Below, piece after piece: positions 44,582 through 53,260 of a stretch of DNA of 64,000 bases. Under the pieces are notes generated by a model that worked only from the letters and a program-made list of their open reading frames with translations, was not told the origin of the DNA and did not search any database. Numbering within the stretch: position 1 is the stretch's first letter; each line of letters starts with the position of its first letter. The stretch spans positions 35,683-99,682 of the forward strand of contig CAXTSX010000007.1 of the NCBI GenBank assembly GCA_964247085.1, given 5' to 3'. The translations under genes and the position numbers were made by a program. Source of the stretch: JAAFHZ01 sp964247085. GTDB lineage: Bacteria; Cyanobacteriota; Cyanobacteriia; Cyanobacteriales; Chamaesiphonaceae.

Positions 44582-45763
44582 CTAACCCTTCACGCAAATG
44601 AGTTGTTTGAGAGTAGCTACCACTTCTACCAGGTCGGCCTGATTAGCCATGACCTGTTCGATCGGCTTGTAAGCTCCTGGAATCTCATCAATTAGATCTG
44701 GATCTTTGCGACATTCTACCCCGGCAGTTTGGGTCAAGAAATCATCCAAAGAATAGGTATCCTTGGCTGCTGTGCGGGACATCCGCCGCCCAGCCCCATG
44801 GGAGCAACTACAGAAACTCTGTATATTACCTTTCCCTTTGATGATGTACGATTTTGCACCCATTGAGCCCGGAATAATGCCATAGTCACCAGCTTGGGCG
44901 CGAACGGCTCCTTTGCGGGTAACATAGACATCTTCATCGAAATGACGCTCCCGTTCCGCATAGTTATGATGACAATTCACCACTAGCAGTGGTTTCATTT
45001 TTTTGCCGCCGCCCAGGTGTTTTTCAATCACCTTAATCAGCCGCGCCATCATAATTTCCCGATTAACCCGAGCATAGTCTTGTGCCCATTGCAGATCGTG
45101 CCAGTAGGCATCAAACTCCGGGGTTTGAGCAACAAAATAAGCCAAGTCTTTATCGGGCAAAGCAGTGGAAGCCATCTTTGCCAAATCCCGAGCGGTATTG
45201 ATGTGACACTGGGCAACTTTGTTACCAATAAACCGCGATCCAGAGTGCAACATCAGCCACACTTGGTTTTCAGTATCGGTGCAAACTTCGACGAAGTGGT
45301 TTCCACCACCCAAGGAACCCAGTTGTTTGATCGCCTTTTTTTCCAGGTCGCGCACGCCCCGATGCAGATCGCCAAAGCTGCGCCAGCCTTGCCAATTTTG
45401 CACTTCGCGACTGGTGACTTTGTTATCACCAAAACCGGTGGGAATAGCGGCTTCAATGTCGAGGCGAATTTTTTTGAGTTTATCGCTCAATTTATCTACG
45501 CTGTAAGGAGTCTGCACGGCCATCATGCCGCAGCCAATATCCACGCCGACGGCGGCAGGAATCAGGGCGGCTTTAGTAGCAATGACAGAACCCACCAAGG
45601 CTCCTCTGCCCAGGTGGACATCAGGCATCAGTGCTAGGTGTTTGTAGACAAAGGGTAAAGAAGCGACGTTCTTAGCCATCGCAATTTCTTGATGACCAAG
45701 AGGGTGTCCGGCCCAGGATAAAACTGGAGCAGGACTAGATATTTCTAGCTGTTCGTAGGGCAT
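44582..45763 (-). CDS. rtcB: RtcB-type RNA ligase
   Basis: A 393-residue protein. Metal and catalytic motifs of RtcB are present: GVDIGCGMMAV with the conserved Asp and Cys, LGGGNHFVEV, CHHNYAERE, PGSMGAKSYIIKGKGN and SCSHGAGRRMSR, which holds the His that is guanylylated. RtcB joins 2',3'-cyclic phosphate or 3'-phosphate ends to 5'-OH RNA, in RNA repair or tRNA splicing. Length fits the short bacterial form. No archease or rtcA gene is adjacent. Confidence 0.95.
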   Translation of the reverse strand: MPYEQLEISSPAPVLSWAGHPLGHQEIAMAKNVASLPFVYKHLALMPDVHLGRGALVGSVIATKAALIPAAVGVDIGCGMMAVQTPYSVDKLSDKLKKIRLDIEAAIPTGFGDNKVTSREVQNWQGWRSFGDLHRGVRDLEKKAIKQLGSLGGGNHFVEVCTDTENQVWLMLHSGSRFIGNKVAQCHINTARDLAKMASTALPDKDLAYFVAQTPEFDAYWHDLQWAQDYARVNREIMMARLIKVIEKHLGGGKKMKPLLVVNCHHNYAERERHFDEDVYVTRKGAVRAQAGDYGIIPGSMGAKSYIIKGKGNIQSFCSCSHGAGRRMSRTAAKDTYSLDDFLTQTAGVECRKDPDLIDEIPGAYKPIEQVMANQADLVEVVATLKQLICVKG

Positions 45764-45831
45764 AACTTTGATTTAAGTTTGGTTGAAGTGAAACTTCCCT
45801 ACGACGATGATAAATATTGAGGAAAATCTAG

Positions 45832-46214
45832 CTAAATCGCAGGGGCAAAGGCAAGTGTTTGGTTTGTCATGGCGGCGTTACTACATTGCTCTGAAAAGGT
45901 TGTTGATATTTTAATTCTAGTCGGTACTAACCAGAAAAGACAACCTTTAAGTTGAAATTGTTTCCATACTGAAAAATTCCGGGTCTTTTCGGTAACTATA
46001 AAACCGAGTTTTTCATAGAACAGCTGGGCTGGATTAACTGCCATCACCTTCAGCCTTACTGGTATCTGGGATTGATTGGCCTCAGAACCCGCTCTTCATT
46101 CCACCTACCCCAAGTAGCCAGGATAAACTCTCGCATGGTTCGATCGATCACGCGATAAAAAATGGTTGGCAAATGTTCTCTTTTTGTGCGCTGAGGGGCA
46201 TCATAGCAATGCAT
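45832..46214 (-). pseudogene. decayed GNAT acetyltransferase gene
   Basis: Two minus-strand frames carry separate parts of one GNAT domain. The first (46214 to 46056) reads PTIFYRVIDRTMREFI then LATWGRWNEERVL, an N-terminal GNAT segment. The second (through 46047) reads VRLKVMAVNPAQLFYEKLG then FIVTEKTRNFSVWK, the C-terminal end. The central acetyl-CoA loop is missing and the frame changes between them. An internal deletion with frameshift is the simplest reading. The tail after FSVWK looks like read-through. Confidence 0.65.
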
Positions 46215-46317
46215 GGTGCAGGATCATCTATCCTGCTGCCTGAATATCATATTTAATTATTTCAATTACATCTACTTTTCACAGATCAATCAGCTTTACT
46301 AGTTACTGGAACATTTA

Positions 46318-47571
46318 ATGCTGGCCACCCAAGATAGAATCACCCCATCAACTAATCAGCTCCAAGACTTTTTGCGCCAACTGCAACGGGTGAAAAATCA
46401 TTTTTTCACAGGTAGTTTAATTGTTCATTTGCACAATAATAGTAGTTGTTTAGTATTCAGCTTTTATTTAGGTCGGCTGAGCTGGAGCGGGCGCAGCTTT
46501 GGGCAATTTGATAGTTGGCGACGACACTTAGGGGCGATTTCCACTCAGATTTCTGGAGTAGAAATTAATGCCCTGGCCGCTGTCTACCAGCCAGAACTAG
46601 TATTCTCGACGTTGGTTAATTTGTTGGCCAAGCAAAAAATTAGCCGTAAACAGTTGCAGGAAGTGATTGCTAATATCTTTGAAGAGAATTTATTTGATGC
46701 TATTCAATTTGCCTGTGTCGGTAATGCTGCTTTTCACTATGAGTGGATTTCTAGTAGTGAACAGGTTAAAGCTTTAGCCGCAACTTTGCCGTTGTTATCG
46801 ATTAAATCTCATGTAAAAAGTGCTTTTGAAAAATGGTTGCTATGGCAAGGTCGAGGTTTCGCCACTTTTTATACTAATTTACCCATCCAGATTATGGATT
46901 TGGAACAAACTGCGGAGTTGACCTTGACGGAAAAACAGCAGAAATTGTTACCATTTTTATTGGAAGGGACTAATCTCCGCACCTTGGCCAATTCTTTGCG
47001 TCAACCAACCCACAGCTTAGCCGAAGCTTTACTACCTTTAATTAAAAATGACGTAGTGAATCTCATTCCACCCACATCTACAAGTGCTGAAATATCCACC
47101 AATCTTTCCAAATCGCTAGATGCATCTGATTTTCTGGAAGATCATAATTTTACTGCTTTGTTTCCGCCAACCACTGCCGTGAAAGAGAATGCTGAGGAGC
47201 GGAAGTCATTGATATTTTGTATCGATGATAGTGAAGGGGTTTATCATCGCTTGCATGATATCTTGATTCCTTATGACTATCGAGTGATGGGTATTCAAGA
47301 TTCTACCCAAGCTATTCCGGCTTTGATCAAAGCTAAACCAGATCTGATTTTTTTGGATTTGATTATGCCGATCGCCAATGGCTACGAAATCTGTGCCCAA
47401 ATTCGGCGCACTCCTTCTCTGGCGAAAGTACCAGTGATTATTCTGACTGGTAGGGATGGCTTGATTGATAAAATTCGGGCGAAAATGGTGGGTTCTACTG
47501 ACTTTATTACTAAGCCGATCGATCCTGAAGCTGTTTTGAAAACATTGTTTTATTATTTGCCGGTCAAGTAA
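46318..47571 (+). CDS. pixG: PATAN-receiver response regulator, PixG-like, copy 1
   Basis: A 417-residue protein. The N-terminal PATAN domain (about residues 10-240, LQRVKNHFFTGSLIVHLHN, FYLGRLSWSG) is followed by a linker. The C-terminal receiver has Asp in IFLDLIMPIANG, Thr in ILTGRDG and Lys in ITKPIDP. PixG/PatA-type regulators act as outputs of pilus-associated Che systems. It opens the Pix-like cluster, with 134 bp to a second, related gene. The paralogue probably makes the two redundant or differently tuned. Confidence 0.85.
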   Translation: MLATQDRITPSTNQLQDFLRQLQRVKNHFFTGSLIVHLHNNSSCLVFSFYLGRLSWSGRSFGQFDSWRRHLGAISTQISGVEINALAAVYQPELVFSTLVNLLAKQKISRKQLQEVIANIFEENLFDAIQFACVGNAAFHYEWISSSEQVKALAATLPLLSIKSHVKSAFEKWLLWQGRGFATFYTNLPIQIMDLEQTAELTLTEKQQKLLPFLLEGTNLRTLANSLRQPTHSLAEALLPLIKNDVVNLIPPTSTSAEISTNLSKSLDASDFLEDHNFTALFPPTTAVKENAEERKSLIFCIDDSEGVYHRLHDILIPYDYRVMGIQDSTQAIPALIKAKPDLIFLDLIMPIANGYEICAQIRRTPSLAKVPVIILTGRDGLIDKIRAKMVGSTDFITKPIDPEAVLKTLFYYLPVK

Positions 47572-47705
47572 CAGGAGTGGTGGCCAACTCTAGCCTATGT
47601 ATTTTTTGCTAGACTGATAGCTTCTAGGCCAGATTAGGGAATGATATATATATTCGTGAAGATGTCATTAAATACCATTTAACCAGGTGATATGGAGCTT
47701 ACTCT

Positions 47706-48923
47706 ATGAATGCAGGTTCGACTGAGATCGCTAATAAGGTAGGGGTAGATCTTAAAGGTGTCATTAGTGAAATTCAGCGGCTGCGCGTAGCAGGTTTCAC
47801 CGGTAAGTTCGTCATTGAATCTATCGATAATAATGCTTGTTTTGCTCTAGTATTCTGGTTGGGAAGATTAACTTGGCTGAGTAGCAATGTAGATCCAGCT
47901 AGATACTGGCGACGACAACTAATTAAATATCAACCAGATTTACCCCAAGATTGGCTAGCGATAGTGGCCGATGACAAAGATCCCTGGGCAAGTGCTACCG
48001 AGTTAGCCGATGCAATGATTGAAGGGTCGATTGATCGTCAGCAATTAACCGCTGCCTTAACGGCGGTAGCGATCGAGGTTTTCTTTGATCTGATTCAGCT
48101 GAGTAAGCTACTGAATACTCCATTTGTGTGTACTAGCACGGCTCAAGGTGAACAGGAGCAAAATAGCGAAGATACTCAGAATCAAGATGGTAGTCGATCG
48201 ATGGTATTTTTACCGATGATCGAAGTTGAGCTATTGCTCAAAACAGCTATCCAAAACTGGCAAGAATGGCAATCTATTCATTCGGCGGCCTTCTCTCCGA
48301 ATCTTTTTCCGGTTGTGCAAAAACCAGAACTGATTGCGGCCTGGCCAGACAGCCTCAAGAAGGCTATCTTTGCTTCGATTGATGGCTCGGAAACAATTCG
48401 GGATCTGGCTAGTCGTCACGGTCAACCCCTACTCGGCATATCTAATGCTTTGATTCAGTTGCTGCAAGATGGAACCGTTGCGCTATTTAAGTTTCCAAGG
48501 TCGCCTCAATCGACGGCTCCCACGACCTCGGTAGTAGCAAAAAAAGGGATAACTATTGCTTGTATTGATGATAGTCCACTAGTTTACCAGAGCCTAAAGA
48601 AGATTTTGGAGGAAAATGGCTACGACTGTTATGGCATTCAAGAACCCTTAACAATCATGCCGAAATTAATTAGGAACAAGCCAGATTTTATTTTTCTGGA
48701 TTTGTTGATGCCGATCGTCAATGGCTATGAAGTTTGCGGCCAAATCCGCAAAACTCCCAGCCTTAAAGACATTCCAGTCGTGATTTTAACGGGTAAAGAT
48801 GGTTTGGTCGATCGAATGCGTTCGAAACTGGTGGGCTCCACGGATTTTATGTCCAAGCCAGTATCCAGTGAAAGTGTATTAAAAATGTTGGAAAAGTATT
48901 TACCTATTAGGAGTCAATCATGA
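47706..48923 (+). CDS. PATAN-receiver response regulator, PixG-like, copy 2
   Basis: A 405-residue protein with the same architecture as the gene before it. PATAN features are LRVAGFTGKFVIES and LVFWLGRLTWLS; the receiver has FIFLDLLMPIVNGYE, ILTGKDG and MSKPVSSE. A TATGGAG ribosome-binding site precedes the start. Its stop overlaps the next start (ATGA), linking it tightly with the PixH-like gene. Canonical pix loci as I recall have one such gene, so the duplicate is notable. Confidence 0.85.
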   Translation: MNAGSTEIANKVGVDLKGVISEIQRLRVAGFTGKFVIESIDNNACFALVFWLGRLTWLSSNVDPARYWRRQLIKYQPDLPQDWLAIVADDKDPWASATELADAMIEGSIDRQQLTAALTAVAIEVFFDLIQLSKLLNTPFVCTSTAQGEQEQNSEDTQNQDGSRSMVFLPMIEVELLLKTAIQNWQEWQSIHSAAFSPNLFPVVQKPELIAAWPDSLKKAIFASIDGSETIRDLASRHGQPLLGISNALIQLLQDGTVALFKFPRSPQSTAPTTSVVAKKGITIACIDDSPLVYQSLKKILEENGYDCYGIQEPLTIMPKLIRNKPDFIFLDLLMPIVNGYEVCGQIRKTPSLKDIPVVILTGKDGLVDRMRSKLVGSTDFMSKPVSSESVLKMLEKYLPIRSQS

Positions 48924-49288
48924 GTCAGGTTCTGATCGTTGAAGATAGCAAAACTGAGATGGAAAAACTCAAGCGCTGTCTGGAAAAAGGTGGCTATTCG
49001 GTACTGGGCGTGACCAGTGGCGAGGAAGCTGAAATACGTCTGAAACAGCAGAAACCTGCTCTGATTTTACTGGACGTAATTTTGCCAGGAGAAAGTGGTT
49101 TTGAGCTGTGCCGCAAACTAAAAGATGATGTGACTACTCAATCCATTCCAATTGTGATTTATTCTACCAAAGACAAGGACATCGATCGTACCTGGGGGAC
49201 GATGAGTGGCGCGGATGCCTATTTGAGCAAATCGGTAGATGAGCAAGTTTTAATTCAAACTGTGAACCAGTTAATCAAGCTTCTATGA
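48920..49288 (+). CDS. pixH: CheY-like single receiver, PixH-like
   Basis: A 122-residue receiver without output domain. Acidic pocket VEDSKTE, phospho-Asp in ILLDVILPGESG, and Lys in YLSKSVDE. It starts with a 4-bp overlap on the previous gene and ends with a 4-bp ATGA overlap on the next, so translation is coupled on both sides. In Pix/Pil systems it acts as CheY or phosphate sink for the hybrid CheA. Confidence 0.9.
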   Translation: MSQVLIVEDSKTEMEKLKRCLEKGGYSVLGVTSGEEAEIRLKQQKPALILLDVILPGESGFELCRKLKDDVTTQSIPIVIYSTKDKDIDRTWGTMSGADAYLSKSVDEQVLIQTVNQLIKLL

Positions 49289-49800
49289 ATTCTTCAGCAC
49301 TTCAACGAATCAGCGTTGGCGACCAGCGACCAGCGGCAGGCATGTTGCAATCCGATGTCGGCGAAAGGTTTCTGGGATTAATTTTTCAAGCAGATGTGCA
49401 TGCTCTTTTATCCTTAGGTAGTTTGCAAGGAGTAGTGGAGATTCAACTTCAGGAAATTTTGCCGGTGCCGCAAATGCCAGCTCATTTGTTGGGAATTATA
49501 AACTGGCGGGGCAAATCCACTTGGGTTGCTGATCTAACGTATTTGATGGCCGGTAGTTACCTAACACCGACACCGCAATCAAAGGTGTTGATGGTGCAGT
49601 CCGGTGCTAGCACAATTGGTTTACTAGTCGATCGCACACTCTCTGTCATTAATTATGATTCAGCCTTAGCTTTGCATCTAGATGAAGGCTTATTTCCACC
49701 ATCAATGCGGTCACTTTTGAGCGGCTACTTCTTGGATGATCAGCATCAAATGTGGGTATTAATTAATTTACCCCAAATCTTTCAAATGATGAATCTTTAG
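49285..49800 (+). CDS. pixI: CheW-like adaptor, PixI-like
   Basis: A 171-residue CheW-fold protein. Typical elements are VVEIQLQEILPVPQMPAHLLG, split as VVEIQLQEI and LPVPQMPAHLLGIINWRG, then WVADLTYLM and IGLLVDRTLSVI. CheW couples the receptor to CheA. It overlaps the CheY gene by 4 bp and precedes the MCP by 42 bp. Confidence 0.9.
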   Translation: MNSSALQRISVGDQRPAAGMLQSDVGERFLGLIFQADVHALLSLGSLQGVVEIQLQEILPVPQMPAHLLGIINWRGKSTWVADLTYLMAGSYLTPTPQSKVLMVQSGASTIGLLVDRTLSVINYDSALALHLDEGLFPPSMRSLLSGYFLDDQHQMWVLINLPQIFQMMNL

Positions 49801-49841
49801 ATCTTTAATTGCCAACCACCAACTAAGCGGAGTGCTAACTA

Positions 49842-52800
49842 ATGTTTAAGAATAAAAACAACGTCCCTACGGAACTGCAAGAAACAGCTATCAATATTGA
49901 TACTCAAATTCAGGTATCGAAGGATTATGATCGGTCAGTCCCCCTTAATAACATTGCTAACGTGAATAACGTCACCCAGTCGCAAATCCACGCGATCGTC
50001 ACTAAAATTCGTCAGGCTGCTACCACAGAAAACGCTCTGAACATTGCCGTTAGTGAACTTCAGGCAATTTTGGCTGCCGATCGGGTACTGATTTGTCAGG
50101 CGATCGATGCTCAGGCCGGAAAAATACTTGCCGAAGTTGTGCGCACTGGTTACACTCCTAGTCTGGGTTCCGAATTAGCTCTGATGGGATTTGGGGCAGG
50201 TACTCTAGCCGAATATGCTTTGCAACGGTACATTCAAATAGATTCGGATACGCCGCAGGTCTCGCCTTACCAAAAACAATTGCTGGATACGTTGCAGGTC
50301 AGGTCACAGATTACCTTTCCAATTTTGTTGAGTGCTTATTCTAATGCTAGCAATGGCTATGGCCTGGAAGAAACTTGGGGTCTGCTCTGCATCCAGCAAT
50401 GTACCAAGAGTCGAAAATGGACAGAAAGTGAAATCAACTTTTTGGCGCAAATCTCTTTGGAACTAACCCTGGCTATTCAACCAAGCCTGCCTCTATTGCA
50501 ATTAGTCCAAAATCGTGACCCACTGAATACGATCGATCTAGAAGCTCGGCAGCTGATGCAGGATCTATCCAACCAAATTCGGGCAACTTTTCAAGCAGAT
50601 CGGGTGATGGTTTACGCTTTCAATCCAGATTGGAGTGGACATGTTGTAGTCGAATCAGTGGATGTCAATTGGCCGAAGGCCGAAACTTCTCTCAATTGGG
50701 ACTATACCATTACTGAAAGTAACTACAAACCTTATTATGCCGTTAATGATATTGAGACCAAGGGTTTAGCTCAGGCACTATTAGATGTGCTAGCGCCTCT
50801 CAAAGTCCGGGCTTATTTAGTAGTTCCGATCGTTTATAATGGCTCTTTGCTTGGTCTGGTTGGTGTCTACCAAAATTCTGGTCCGCGTAACTGGCAAAAA
50901 CCAGAATTAGAAGCTCTCCAAAGTTTTGCTAATCGTTTTCATGCTCCTTTGCAACAAACCGTATATCATCGCCACCAACAGTTTCAATCAGCTCAGATGA
51001 ACGTGCGCTTTCAGCGGGAGCGCGGTTTGGCAAAAATGCAAGAGCGGATTAGAGCCGCGAAGAATGAACAAACTGTGTTTCAGTTGGCTACTCAAGAAGG
51101 GCGGAAGTTATTGGGGGTAGAAAGAATTGCAATTTATCAATTCGCCCCAGATTTCAGTGGTTCTTTTATTGCGGACTCCTCGGTGGCAGGTTTAACGCCT
51201 ATGCGGGAAATTATTCCGATGATTCAGGATACTTTCCTACAAAGAACTAAGGGTGGTCGTTACAAAGACGGTAGTTGCTTCTCGATCGATGATATTTATT
51301 TGTCAGGACATCAGCCCTGTCACATTCAACTACTAGAGCAAATGGAAGCGCGGGCTTATGCGATCGCACCAGTATTTGGAGCTGATAAGCAGTTGTGGGG
51401 CTTAATTGCCATGTATTACAGCACCAAGCCCTACAAATGGCGCGAAGATCAGGTGGAATGCTTACGACAAATTGGTTTGCAAGTTGGAATTGCCATAGAG
51501 CAATTAAACTACGTTAACAAACTCAAGACTCGCGCCGATCAGCAGCAAACTATTAACAAAATTACCGATCGGATTCGGCAATCACTAAATATCGATAGTA
51601 TTTTCCAGAATGTTACTCAGGAAATTCGCCAAGCCTTGAAAGCCGATCGCTCCGTTGTTTACCAATTCAATCCAGATTGGAGCGGCCAAGTCGTAGCTGA
51701 AGCCGTCGGTGGTAATTGGATGTCTTTGCTCCAAGAACAAGCTAATGATGCAGTGCTGATCGGAGATCGGACACAAAGCGATCGCTGTGTGCTGCGTAAA
51801 TGGGGTACCCAGGATAACACTACGAATGATACTTATTTACAAGACACTAAAGGTGGTAAATACACGGACAGTCAGGATAAATTCACGGCAATTAATGATA
51901 TTTATGCTCAGAACTATCCAGCTTGCTATATCCAATCTCTGGAAAAATATCAGGCTAAAGCTTATCTAATTGCACCTATTTTTCAAGGTGACAACCTTTG
52001 GGGTCTGTTGGGAGTATATCAAAACGATGCTCCTCGGCGATGGTTGCCCGAAGATAGCGATACGATCGTCCAAATTGCTAATCAGTTAGCGGTGGCGCTC
52101 CAGCTTTCTACCTACGTCACCCGGGTAGAAACGCAAGAGCGGGAACTGGCTGAAAGTCTCAGTCGTGAGCGTTCCGCCCGGGAAAATCTAGAACAGGAAG
52201 CAGTTAAAGTTCTAAGAGCTTTAGAACCATCTTTCCGAGGAGATTTGACCATCCGGGCACCATTGTCTGAAACTGAAATTGGGACGATCGCCGATGGCTA
52301 TAATACCACCATTCAGAGCTTGCGTTCTCTAGTACGGCAAGTTCAGGTGTCGGCGACTAGTATGAGTGAAACCTCTAGCTACAATAATGATTTGGTCGAA
52401 AATTTGGCTAACCAAGCCCAACGGGAGATCGATCGACTAGATTCTGCTCTAACTCAGGTGAAATTGTTAGCAAGTTCCTCCGAAGAAGTAGCCAACTTTG
52501 CCGGTAAGATCGACCTGGCTGTACAGGCGGCTAATAGCACCGTCCAAGATGGCGATCGATTGATGGAAAAAACCGTCAACGAAATCTTAGAAATTCGTTC
52601 GACTGTTTCGGAAACAGGCAAAAAAGTCAAACGCTTGGGTGAAACATTCCAAAAGATTTCCAAGGTAGTCAGCTTGGTGGAAAACTTTGCGACCCAAACC
52701 AACTTACTGGCTCTTAACGCTGCTATTGAAGCCACTAGAGCGGGCGAATATGGTAAAGGTTTCGCGGTGGTAGCTGATGAAGTTCGTTCTTTGGCGCACC

Positions 52801-53174
52801 AGTCGGCCAATGCTACTAACGAAATCAGCCGTCTGGTTGATGAAATTCGGGCTGGTACTAACGAAGTAACCGAAGCGATGGAGGTAGGAATTGCCCAAGT
52901 GGTACAAGGAACCCAAATGGTCAACGATACTCGCCAAAGTCTGAGTGAGATTGTAATTGCTACCAGTGAAATTGGTGGATTGGTACAATTAATTACCAAG
53001 GCGGCCAACAACCAAAACAAAGAATCCTTAACCCTGACCTTGGTGATGAATGATGTGGCCGAAATTGTTCTCAACACCGCAGATAGTGCCAATCAGTTGT
53101 CTGAATCCTTCAAGCAATTGCTGATTACCTCCAGCAGCTTACAAACTAGTGTCAGCCGATTTAAGGTGGACTAA
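49842..53174 (+). CDS. pixJ: soluble multi-GAF methyl-accepting chemotaxis-like photoreceptor, PixJ-like
   Basis: A 1110-residue protein without membrane helices. Four GAF domains (about 60-225, 235-380, 400-560, 565-765) precede a HAMP-like helix and an MCP signalling domain with the hairpin NLLALNAAIEATRAGEYGKG and FAVVADEVRSLAHQS. GAF3 has Cys493-His494 in HQPCHIQLL and GAF4 has Cys695-Tyr696 in YPACYIQSL, at the bilin-attachment position of cyanobacteriochromes. GAF2 has Ala-Gln there and should not bind a bilin covalently. Light-driven phototaxis receptor is the best reading. PixJ homologues often have membrane anchors; this one lacks them. Confidence 0.85.
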   Translation: MFKNKNNVPTELQETAINIDTQIQVSKDYDRSVPLNNIANVNNVTQSQIHAIVTKIRQAATTENALNIAVSELQAILAADRVLICQAIDAQAGKILAEVVRTGYTPSLGSELALMGFGAGTLAEYALQRYIQIDSDTPQVSPYQKQLLDTLQVRSQITFPILLSAYSNASNGYGLEETWGLLCIQQCTKSRKWTESEINFLAQISLELTLAIQPSLPLLQLVQNRDPLNTIDLEARQLMQDLSNQIRATFQADRVMVYAFNPDWSGHVVVESVDVNWPKAETSLNWDYTITESNYKPYYAVNDIETKGLAQALLDVLAPLKVRAYLVVPIVYNGSLLGLVGVYQNSGPRNWQKPELEALQSFANRFHAPLQQTVYHRHQQFQSAQMNVRFQRERGLAKMQERIRAAKNEQTVFQLATQEGRKLLGVERIAIYQFAPDFSGSFIADSSVAGLTPMREIIPMIQDTFLQRTKGGRYKDGSCFSIDDIYLSGHQPCHIQLLEQMEARAYAIAPVFGADKQLWGLIAMYYSTKPYKWREDQVECLRQIGLQVGIAIEQLNYVNKLKTRADQQQTINKITDRIRQSLNIDSIFQNVTQEIRQALKADRSVVYQFNPDWSGQVVAEAVGGNWMSLLQEQANDAVLIGDRTQSDRCVLRKWGTQDNTTNDTYLQDTKGGKYTDSQDKFTAINDIYAQNYPACYIQSLEKYQAKAYLIAPIFQGDNLWGLLGVYQNDAPRRWLPEDSDTIVQIANQLAVALQLSTYVTRVETQERELAESLSRERSARENLEQEAVKVLRALEPSFRGDLTIRAPLSETEIGTIADGYNTTIQSLRSLVRQVQVSATSMSETSSYNNDLVENLANQAQREIDRLDSALTQVKLLASSSEEVANFAGKIDLAVQAANSTVQDGDRLMEKTVNEILEIRSTVSETGKKVKRLGETFQKISKVVSLVENFATQTNLLALNAAIEATRAGEYGKGFAVVADEVRSLAHQSANATNEISRLVDEIRAGTNEVTEAMEVGIAQVVQGTQMVNDTRQSLSEIVIATSEIGGLVQLITKAANNQNKESLTLTLVMNDVAEIVLNTADSANQLSESFKQLLITSSSLQTSVSRFKVD

Positions 53175-53181
53175 ATAGCAC

Positions 53182-53209
53182 AGCGTTGTAACCGCGCGGT
53201 TACAACGCT
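53182..53209. promoter_or_regulatory. 28-bp perfect palindrome between pixJ-like and pixL-like genes
   Basis: AGCGTTGTAACCGC at 53182-53195 is followed with no spacer by its exact reverse complement at 53196-53209. There is no T tract. It lies 8 bp after the MCP stop codon and 51 bp before the CheA start. It may be an attenuator, processing hairpin or protein-binding site. Confidence 0.7.
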
Positions 53210-53260
53210 AATCGCCGTCTATTTTCCGATCCCAGTCTTGCTCACCAAACAACATCTACT

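Noticed and set aside
45017..45637. 206-codon plus-strand frame across the rtcB gene
   Set aside because: It is the complement of conserved RtcB motifs and gives no recognisable protein.
51276..51320. DXCF-type cyanobacteriochrome in GAF3 (Cys479 in DGSCF)
   Set aside because: Cys479 is only 14 residues before Cys493 and the Asp is one residue too far, so it does not fit the DXCF arrangement.
52454..53092. 212-codon open frame antisense to the MCP signalling domain
   Set aside because: The plus strand encodes the highly conserved MCP hairpin here; the antisense frame reads low-complexity Ser/Thr/Leu without any domain.
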